Below are positions 58,073 through 64,000 of a DNA stretch of 64,000 bases, piece by piece. Numbering within the stretch: the stretch's first letter is position 1; each line of letters opens with the position of its first letter. Source of the DNA: Bradyrhizobium liaoningense (GTDB lineage: Bacteria > Pseudomonadota > Alphaproteobacteria > Rhizobiales > Xanthobacteraceae); the NCBI RefSeq assembly GCF_018130825.1, contig NZ_JAFCJS010000001.1:1488001-1552000 (forward strand), in the 5' to 3' direction. A program made the translations under genes and the position numbers. Below the pieces are notes generated by a model, which made no database searches, was not told the origin of the DNA, and was given only the letters and a program-made list of their open reading frames with translations.

Positions 58073-59278
58073 ATGAAGAGGCGTGACTTTCTCAAGCTGT
58101 CGGGCGCCGCCGCGCTGGCGTCGGCCTATCCCGGCTCATCGCTCCTTGCCGACGAGATCGGCGTCGATGCCGCCACCAAGACCATCACCATCGGCGGGTT
58201 CACGCCGGTCACGGGGCCGGTCCCCTTCTACGCAATCCTGACCCACGCCGCCGACGCCTATTTCAAGAGCGTCAACGAGGCCGGCGGCATCAAGGGCTGG
58301 AAGATCAACTACGTGACGCTCGATGACGGCTACGATCCCGCGCGCAGCGTTGCCGCCGTCCGGCGCCTCGTCGAGGACAATCACATCTTCGCACTGGTCG
58401 CCGCGGTGGGCACCGCCACCAATGTCGCCGTCATTCCCTACGCCAAGGAAAACGGCCTCGCCATGATCGGGCCGATCGGCGGCGCCAGCGCCTTCTTCGC
58501 CGAGCCGAACATCTTTCCGCTTCTGCCCGATTACGGCTGGTCAGCGGCCTCCAATGCCGAGTTCGCTGTCAACGATCTCAAGCTGAAGAAGATCGCGCTG
58601 CTGTGGGAGAATGACGAGCTCGGCCGTTCGGCCAAACGCGGCTTCGATCTCTTCATGGAGGCCAACAAGCTCACGCCGGCGGAGTCGGTCCCATTCGAGG
58701 TGAAGACCACCGACTTCACCCCGCACATCCGCCGCATCGCCAATTCCGAGGCGCAGGCGGCGATCCTGTTCGGCTCCAATGCCAATCTCGCGGCCGCGTT
58801 GAAGGCGGCCGACCGCCAGGGCGTCAAGCTGACCTGGTTTGCGCCCTTCTTCACCGCCGATCCCGCGACCTACAAGCTGACCGGCGATCTCCTCAACGGC
58901 GTCTACTTCTCCTCGTGGCTGCTGCCGGTCGACAGCGCCGAACCCGAGATCAAGGCCTATCGTGACGCCGTGACGAAGTACTATCCGAACGATCCGGTCG
59001 GCGTGTTCGGGCTCAACGGCTGGAGCAATGCCGCGCTGTTCGGCAGCATCTTCGGCGCGCTGGTCGACAGCGGCAAGCCGATCACGCGCGCCAATCTGGT
59101 CGAGGCGGGCAACACGCTGCGCAACGCCTCGGTCGGCGGCGCCCGCAAGGTGACCTTCACCGGCGCCGATCACCGCGGCACGCGTCAGGAAGCGATCCTG
59201 CAAGCGCAGGGCTCGTTCGTCATGGTGCGCGACTTCAAGCCCTATCCGGCAGTGGCCTTCGACGCCAAGCCGGCCTGA
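58073..59278 (+). CDS. Liv-type ABC transporter substrate-binding protein, second
   Basis: A 401-residue type 1 periplasmic binding protein. The signal MKRRDFLKLSGAAALASAYP is twin-arginine type (R-R-D-F-L-K). The mature part has the Liv family start I-T-I-G-G-F-T-P-V-T-G-P-V. It lies upstream of the SDR, dehydrogenase and permease genes. A GGGGAGG site (58062-58068) precedes the ATG. Its ligand may be the acid degraded by the CoA-ester pathway. Confidence 0.92.
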   Translation: MKRRDFLKLSGAAALASAYPGSSLLADEIGVDAATKTITIGGFTPVTGPVPFYAILTHAADAYFKSVNEAGGIKGWKINYVTLDDGYDPARSVAAVRRLVEDNHIFALVAAVGTATNVAVIPYAKENGLAMIGPIGGASAFFAEPNIFPLLPDYGWSAASNAEFAVNDLKLKKIALLWENDELGRSAKRGFDLFMEANKLTPAESVPFEVKTTDFTPHIRRIANSEAQAAILFGSNANLAAALKAADRQGVKLTWFAPFFTADPATYKLTGDLLNGVYFSSWLLPVDSAEPEIKAYRDAVTKYYPNDPVGVFGLNGWSNAALFGSIFGALVDSGKPITRANLVEAGNTLRNASVGGARKVTFTGADHRGTRQEAILQAQGSFVMVRDFKPYPAVAFDAKPA

Positions 59279-59291
59279 GCCAATCGTTTTC

Positions 59292-59322
59292 AGCGGGTGA
59301 CCGCAAGACGCGGTCGCCCGCT
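59292..59322 (+). terminator. Hairpin after the binding-protein gene
   Basis: AGCGGGTGACCGC (59292-59304) pairs with GCGGTCGCCCGCT (59310-59322) at 12 of 13 positions plus one G-U, with a five-base loop. It is 13 bases past the stop, with no T-run. The downstream genes have the same direction, so it may balance binding-protein and permease levels. Confidence 0.55.
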
Positions 59323-59375
59323 GCTCGTCTCAACTACCAAGAAAAACAAGGCAAGAAAAACAAGGAAAGCACGAC

Positions 59376-60125
59376 ATGGCTGGATCGCCCTTGAGCGGGC
59401 CCTCGCGTCTCGACGGACAAACTGCCCTTATCACGGGAGCCGCCGGCGGCATCGGCCGCGCCGTGGTTGCCGCGTTCTGCGCCGCCGGCGCCGATGTCAT
59501 CGCCACCGACATCGTCGAAGACGGCGGCAAGTTTCCGGAAAAGGCGAGCTATCGCCGCTGCGACGTGACGGATCGTGCGGCCGTCGAGAGGTTGATCGAC
59601 GCGGAGCTGAAGGCGCGCGGCAAGATCGACATCCTCGTGCTCTGCGCCGGCACGATCGCCAATACGCCGCTGCCGCAGTCGACTGATGAAGAGTGGGACA
59701 GGATCCTCGCCGTCAACCTGATGGGCACGGTCAATCCCGTGCGCAAGCTCTATCCCGTCATGGCCGAGCGTGGCTTCGGCAAGATCGTTGCGCTCGGCTC
59801 GATCGCCGCCAAGATCGGCGGCGTCGCGTCGGGCCCGGCCTATGTCGCGGCGAAGTCCGCCGTGCATGGCCTGATGAAATGGGTCGCCAAGAACGGCGCT
59901 GCCAAGGGCGTCTACGCCAACATCATCGCACCGGGTCCGGTCGAGACGCCGATGTGGGCGACTGTCACCGATCGCGCCGCGCCGTCGCCGAACGGCGCCG
60001 TGCCGCTGGGGCGGTTCGGCCAGCCCGAGGATATCGCGCAGAGCATTCTGTTCCTCTGCTCGCCGGCGTCGAACTGGATCACCGGCACGGTGCTCGACGT
60101 CAATGGCGGCATGTTGATGGATTAG
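59376..60125 (+). CDS. Short-chain dehydrogenase/reductase
   Basis: A 249-residue classical SDR with G-A-A-G-G-I-G (21-27), C-A-G in the N-x-A-G position and the active Y-V-A-A-K (about 152-156). The C-terminal N-G-G is family-typical. The 13-base sequence AAGAAAAACAAGG is repeated at 59339 and 59353, the second copy giving a ribosome site (AAGGA). It precedes the beta-hydroxyacid dehydrogenase by four bases, so the two oxidise or reduce consecutive intermediates. Confidence 0.9.
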   Translation: MAGSPLSGPSRLDGQTALITGAAGGIGRAVVAAFCAAGADVIATDIVEDGGKFPEKASYRRCDVTDRAAVERLIDAELKARGKIDILVLCAGTIANTPLPQSTDEEWDRILAVNLMGTVNPVRKLYPVMAERGFGKIVALGSIAAKIGGVASGPAYVAAKSAVHGLMKWVAKNGAAKGVYANIIAPGPVETPMWATVTDRAAPSPNGAVPLGRFGQPEDIAQSILFLCSPASNWITGTVLDVNGGMLMD

Positions 60126-60129
60126 GCCC

Positions 60130-61029
60130 ATGAGCGCAGCGAAGACCATCGGCTTCATCGGCCTCGGCGTCATGGGCGGGCCGATGTGCAGGAACATGGC
60201 GAAGAAGCATGCCGGCCGTGTGCTGATGCTCGACCGCGATCCGGCGGCGATCGCCGCGCTCTCCGACACCAGAGCGGAAGCAGCCGCCTCGCTCGACGCG
60301 CTTGCCGCCGCCGCGGATGTCATCTTCCTGTCGCTGCCGGGCGGACCTCAGGTGGAGGCGGTCTCGTCCGCGATCGCGCAGGCCGCGCGGCCGGGGACGA
60401 CGATCGTCGATCTCAGCACCACGCCGGTCGCGCTGGCGCGTAGCGTCTCCGATCGCCTGAAGGCCAAGGGCTTCGCCTTCGCGGACGCGCCGGTGGCGCG
60501 CACGCGGGAGGCCGCGCAGCGCGGCGAGCTCAGCATCATGGTCGGTGCTGAGGCGGCCGTGTTCGCAGAGATCAAGCCGCTGCTCGATTATATCGGCTCC
60601 GACGTCACCCATTGCGGTGAGGTCGGCTGCGGCCAAGTCGTCAAGCTGATCAACAACGCGCTGGTGTTCGAGCACACGCTGGCATTGGCCGAGATGATGG
60701 TGGTCGGCGAGCGCGCCGGCGTGAAGCCCGAGACGCTGCTCAGCGCGGTGTCGAAGGGGTCGGGCGACAGCTTCGTGCTGCGCAATCACGGCACCAAGGC
60801 GATGCTGCCGCGCAACTTTCCGGCAAAAGCCTTTCCGCCGGAATACGTGCTGAAGGACCTTGACTATGTGCTTCAGCTCGCCGCCGATACCGGCACCCGT
60901 CCCGGCGTTGCCGAGCTTGCGCGCCGCTATTACGACGCGGCGTGCCGGCACGGACTGTCGGGCCGCTATTTCCCCGGCGTGATCGAGTTCATCGAGCAGG
61001 GCGGCGTGCCCGGCGAAGGGCAGGGGTGA
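60130..61029 (+). CDS. Beta-hydroxyacid dehydrogenase (HIBADH family), second
   Basis: A 299-residue dehydrogenase with G-F-I-G-L-G-V-M-G-G-P-M (about 7-18), Lys in G-Q-V-V-K-L-I-N-N-A (about residue 173) and a helical C-terminal domain. As in the first paralogue (41669-42559), the substrate motif is D-A-P-V-A-R-T-R rather than D-A-P-V-S-G-G. The shared change suggests that the two use related acids. It overlaps the next permease gene by four bases (GTGA). Confidence 0.9.
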   Translation: MSAAKTIGFIGLGVMGGPMCRNMAKKHAGRVLMLDRDPAAIAALSDTRAEAAASLDALAAAADVIFLSLPGGPQVEAVSSAIAQAARPGTTIVDLSTTPVALARSVSDRLKAKGFAFADAPVARTREAAQRGELSIMVGAEAAVFAEIKPLLDYIGSDVTHCGEVGCGQVVKLINNALVFEHTLALAEMMVVGERAGVKPETLLSAVSKGSGDSFVLRNHGTKAMLPRNFPAKAFPPEYVLKDLDYVLQLAADTGTRPGVAELARRYYDAACRHGLSGRYFPGVIEFIEQGGVPGEGQG

Positions 61030-61922
61030 GCGTGGCCGGATTCATCAGAGACATCCTGCCGCTGCTCTGGTCCGGCATCATCTCCGGCTGCCTTTACGGC
61101 GTCGGCGCGCTCGGTCTCGTTATGGTGTTCAAGAGCTCGCGCGTCGTGAATTTTTCGCACGGCAATCTCGCCTGTCTCGGCGCCTTCGTGGTTTACGGCT
61201 TCTCCAGCGGTAGCCTGCTGAGCCTGTCCTGGGGCAGCGCGGTGGCGCTGGCGCTCGGCATTGCCTGCGCGGTTGCGGTCGCAAGCTATGCCCTGATCGC
61301 GCCGATCGTCTTCAAGTCCGATCTTGCGTCGACTATCGCAACGCTCGGCGTCGGGCTGGTCCTGCAGGGCGCCGTGCAGCTCGTGTTCGGCGCCGATATC
61401 GTCAATCTCGACCTCCCGGTACCGCGCTTCGGCTTCAGCCTCGGCGCGGTCCGTATCTCGTCCTATGATCTCGCCGTTCTCGCGGTCACCATCGCGATCG
61501 TTGCCGGCTTGTTCGTGATCATCGAGCGGACCAAGCTCGGCGTCGCGTTCCGCGCGGTGTCGACCAACCCGTTCGCCTGCGAGGTCTGCGGGTTGAACCT
61601 CCGCTCGGTCCACTTGTTCTCCTGGCTCGCGGGCGCTGTCCTCGGTCTTGTCGCAGCACTGCTGATCGTGCCGACGACCTTCCTGAGCTCGACGACGGTG
61701 CCGTCCTTCATGCTGCAGGCCTTTACCGCGGCCGTGGTCGGTGGCTTCTCGAGCCTGCCGGGTGCCGCCGTCGGCGGCATCCTGGTCGGCATCGCGATGA
61801 ACCTGTTCTCGTTCTACGTCTCGCCGGAATTCATGAACACGTTCCTGCTCGGCGTGATCCTGCTGACGCTCAACTTCTTCCCTAACGGACTTTTGGAAAG
61901 GGCGATCGGTGGCCGTGTCTGA
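61026..61922 (+). CDS. livH: Liv-type ABC transporter permease (LivH), second
   Basis: A 298-residue permease with about eight helices, including G-V-G-A-L-G-L-V-M-V-F-K-S-S. The loop G-V-A-F-R-A-V-S-T-N (about 176-185) contacts the ATPases. The GTG start at 61026 overlaps the dehydrogenase stop. The stop overlaps the LivM start by 14 bases. Confidence 0.9.
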   Translation: MSVAGFIRDILPLLWSGIISGCLYGVGALGLVMVFKSSRVVNFSHGNLACLGAFVVYGFSSGSLLSLSWGSAVALALGIACAVAVASYALIAPIVFKSDLASTIATLGVGLVLQGAVQLVFGADIVNLDLPVPRFGFSLGAVRISSYDLAVLAVTIAIVAGLFVIIERTKLGVAFRAVSTNPFACEVCGLNLRSVHLFSWLAGAVLGLVAALLIVPTTFLSSTTVPSFMLQAFTAAVVGGFSSLPGAAVGGILVGIAMNLFSFYVSPEFMNTFLLGVILLTLNFFPNGLLERAIGGRV

Positions 61923-62889
61923 ACTTGCTCACGGGACCAAGGCCGGCGTGTCGGCGCGCAACGGCAATGTCGATGCGGTGCGGCTGTCGGTGCTCGCCTT
62001 GGTCGCGGCGCTGGCGCTGCTGCCGCTCCTTGCCGGCGGCTTTCTGCTCTACAGCCTGTCGCTGTGCTTTGCGAACGCGCTGGCCGTTCTCTCCGTCAGC
62101 ATGCTGGTGCGTTATGGCGGCGAGGTGTCGATCGGGCACAGTTTCTTCGTGGCGCTCGGCGCCTACGCGGTCGCGATCGTCGAGCACCGCCTCGGCCTGT
62201 CGATCGCCGTGAGCCTCCCGCTGGCGGTCCTGCTCGGCGCAGGTAGCGGCTTCGTCTTTGCATTCCCCTCGCGCCGGCTGTCCGGGATCTATCTTGCGGT
62301 GGCCACCATGGCGTTGGCGCTCGCACTGCCGGAGATCCTGATCGGCTTCGAGAAGTTCACCGGCGGCTTCGAAGGTCTCTACATCGCGCAGGACCTGATT
62401 CCCGGCGTCTCGAAGGCGTTGCAGCGCTACTATGTGGCGCTCGTGGTTCTGGTCGTCGTCTGTCTGGCGCTGGCGCATTTCCGCAAGTCGGCGCAGGGCC
62501 TGGCGCTGCTGATGGCGCAGGCCCAGCCGCGCGCGGCCGAGGCGATGGGGATCACGCGGAGCTGGGCGCGCGTCTCGATTTTCACGTTGAGCGCCGCGCT
62601 GGCCTCGCTGGCAGGTGCCATGACGGGCTTTGCATCGTCGACCGTTTCGCCGAACAGCTTTACCTTCTTCAGCGGCGTCTTCCTGCTGGTCGGCTCGGTC
62701 GTCAGCCTGAACAGGCTGTCACTGCCGGCGGCGCTGGTCGGCGGCGCCTTCATCACGCTGGTGCCGACCTATCTCGCGAAGGCCGGCGACTGGGTTCCGA
62801 TCCTTTACGGCGTGGCGCTGGTCGTCGTCACACTGGCAGCGAATGCCGGTGACTTGCGCCGCTTCCTGCCGCGCTGGAGGGGACGATGA
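61909..62889 (+). CDS. livM: Liv-type ABC transporter permease (LivM), second
   Basis: A 326-residue permease with a polar N-terminal tail (about 20 residues) and about ten helices. The segment Y-G-G-E-V-S-I-G-H-S-F-F (about 65-76) corresponds to the LivM G-Q-x-S-x-G-H motif. The start is GTG 61909 or 61915. It overlaps LivG by four bases. Confidence 0.9.
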   Translation: MAVSELAHGTKAGVSARNGNVDAVRLSVLALVAALALLPLLAGGFLLYSLSLCFANALAVLSVSMLVRYGGEVSIGHSFFVALGAYAVAIVEHRLGLSIAVSLPLAVLLGAGSGFVFAFPSRRLSGIYLAVATMALALALPEILIGFEKFTGGFEGLYIAQDLIPGVSKALQRYYVALVVLVVVCLALAHFRKSAQGLALLMAQAQPRAAEAMGITRSWARVSIFTLSAALASLAGAMTGFASSTVSPNSFTFFSGVFLLVGSVVSLNRLSLPAALVGGAFITLVPTYLAKAGDWVPILYGVALVVVTLAANAGDLRRFLPRWRGR

Positions 62890-63668
62890 TGACCGCTACC
62901 GGCAGCGGGCTCGTCGCGGAAGGCATCTCGCTTGGTTTCGGCGGGCTTCAGGTTCTCAGCGATGTCTCGCTGACGCTGAAGCCCGGTGTCATCACCGGGT
63001 TGATCGGGCCGAATGGTGCGGGCAAGACCAGCCTGTTCAACTGCCTCACCGGGCTCTATCACGGCCAGCGCGGGCACAGCAGTTTTGGTGGTACGCCGCT
63101 GGACGGCATGGGTCCGGCGCAGCGCGCCGCGTGCGGCATCACCCGCAGCTTCCAGAATCTGGCTATGTGCCCGGAGCTGTCGCTGCTCGAAAACGTCCTG
63201 GTCGGTCTCACCCTGAAGCGTCGGTCCGGCTGGTTCAGCGCCTTCGTGCCGACGCCGGCTCAACGGGCCGAGCAAGAGGACACCGAGCGCCGTGCCATAG
63301 CGGCGCTGAATGAGCTCGGCATTGCTTCGGCCGCCCATCACAAACCGTCTGATCTGCCGCCGGGAACGCTGCGTCTCGCCGAGATCGCGCGCGCCATTGC
63401 CAGCGAGCCCAGGGCGATCCTGCTCGACGAGCCGGCCGCGGGACTGAACGCCGTCGAGACGCGTGACCTGATGCGCGCCTTGAAGCGGCTGATGCGGCCC
63501 GACCTGGTGCTCCTCGTCGTCGAGCACGACATGGACCTGATCATGGAGCTTTGCGAGCACATCTATGTGCTCAATTTCGGCAGGATGATCGCGAACGGCA
63601 CGCCGGCGGAAATCCGCGCGCATCCTGATGTGATCCGCGTCTACCTCGGAGACGACGCCGATGACTGA
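62886..63668 (+). CDS. livG: Liv-type ABC transporter ATP-binding protein (LivG), second
   Basis: A 260-residue ATPase with Walker A G-P-N-G-A-G-K-T-S (about 40-48), R-S-F-Q-N-L in the Q-loop, and Walker B I-L-L-D-E-P-A-A-G-L-N. The signature is degenerate: L-P-P-G-T-L-R in place of L-S-G-G-E/Q, which is unusual and may lower ATPase activity or be a lineage trait. It overlaps LivF by eight bases. Confidence 0.9.
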   Translation: MMTATGSGLVAEGISLGFGGLQVLSDVSLTLKPGVITGLIGPNGAGKTSLFNCLTGLYHGQRGHSSFGGTPLDGMGPAQRAACGITRSFQNLAMCPELSLLENVLVGLTLKRRSGWFSAFVPTPAQRAEQEDTERRAIAALNELGIASAAHHKPSDLPPGTLRLAEIARAIASEPRAILLDEPAAGLNAVETRDLMRALKRLMRPDLVLLVVEHDMDLIMELCEHIYVLNFGRMIANGTPAEIRAHPDVIRVYLGDDADD

Positions 63669-64000
63669 GCTGTTCTCGGCGCGTGGTCTCGCGGTCAGCT
63701 ATGGCAGGGCGCGCGTCGTCGAAAATGTCGATCTGGCCGTGCCGGAAAGAGGCGTGGTGGCGCTGTTGGGTGCCAACGGCGCCGGAAAGTCGTCGGTGCT
63801 CAAGGCCATCGCGGGCCTCGTGCCGGCAGAGGGCGAGATGCGTTTTGCCGGCGAGGACATCGCTGCGCTCGCCGCCCGGCAGCGCGTCAGGCGCGGCATC
63901 GTCTATGTCCCCGAAGGACGCCAGATCGTCGGCTCGCTCACGGTCGCCGAAAATCTCCTGCTCGGCGGCTTCTTCCTCGATGCGCGGGTGCAGCGACAGC
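63661..64000 (+). CDS. livF: Liv-type ABC transporter ATP-binding protein (LivF), partial
   Basis: The first 113 residues of a LivF ATPase, cut by the window edge. Visible features are Walker A G-A-N-G-A-G-K-S-S (37-45) and V-P-E-G-R-Q-I-V. The signature and Walker B lie outside. It completes the second five-component Liv importer. Confidence 0.9.
   Translation, partial: MTELFSARGLAVSYGRARVVENVDLAVPERGVVALLGANGAGKSSVLKAIAGLVPAEGEMRFAGEDIAALAARQRVRRGIVYVPEGRQIVGSLTVAENLLLGGFFLDARVQRQ

Noticed and set aside
1..64000. CRISPR array, prophage structural genes, rRNA genes, replication origin
   Set aside because: I saw no regularly spaced repeats, no capsid or tail genes, no rRNA segments and no origin-like iterons in the window.

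Overview
The window looks like chromosome of a high-GC alphaproteobacterium, most probably Bradyrhizobium or a close relative. The reasons are the strong GC bias at third codon positions, the Bradyrhizobium-style small hypothetical proteins at the left, the many solute-binding-protein transporters, and a palindromic repeat (20903-20997) of a type I recall from Rhizobiales intergenic DNA. All functional calls rest on reading the translated sequence; no search was run.

Left part (1-13.5 kb): a mobile island or plasticity zone. It holds about 25 short, loosely packed genes, mostly of unknown function. They include two tiny one-helix membrane proteins, two zinc-ribbon proteins, a cold-shock protein and an extra ribosomal protein S21. 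There is one IS5-family element, a solitary copy of its end, and a frameshifted transglutaminase remnant. The right border is well marked: a tyrosine recombinase (11903-13258) followed by the 3' part of a tRNA-Lys(CTT) gene (13438-13482), as expected for an attachment site.

13.7-29.3 kb: two SDR dehydrogenases, an aminotransferase, a polyamine-type ABC transporter, a 5-oxoprolinase-like set (PxpB, PxpC, PxpA) and, meeting it tail to tail, an operon encoding SDR, biotin carrier, biotin carboxylase, AHS1, AHS2 and a degenerate biotin carrier. Together the second operon has every domain of urea carboxylase but on separate chains. A LysR regulator is divergent from it. I infer import and ATP-dependent carboxylation or ring opening of an amide or lactam compound, followed by oxidation and transamination.

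29.4-46 kb: an RraA-family aldolase, a beta-propeller protein, PrpB-like lyase, PrpF-like isomerase, a GntR regulator with recognisable operators, a TcuA-like flavoprotein, a reduced PrpD-like protein, a complete Liv-type ABC transporter, a beta-hydroxyacid dehydrogenase, an orphan Bug binding protein, a metallo-beta-lactamase-fold hydrolase and an aldehyde dehydrogenase. The enzyme families point to branched or methylated di- and tricarboxylic acids.

46.3-64 kb: a CoA-ester pathway: SucCD-like acid-CoA ligase, two hot-dog hydratases, two family III CoA-transferases and a CitE-like lyase. With it are a NitT/TauT-type ABC transporter, an isochorismatase-fold protein and a second GntR regulator. 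A second Liv-type transporter, an SDR and a second beta-hydroxyacid dehydrogenase follow; the last gene runs off the window. An inverted ATGCAT repeat occurs at the ligase promoter, in the GntR/lyase divergent region and before the Liv operon, so this half is probably one regulon. The logic resembles itaconate, mesaconate or citramalate breakdown to pyruvate and acetyl-CoA, but the substrate is not established.
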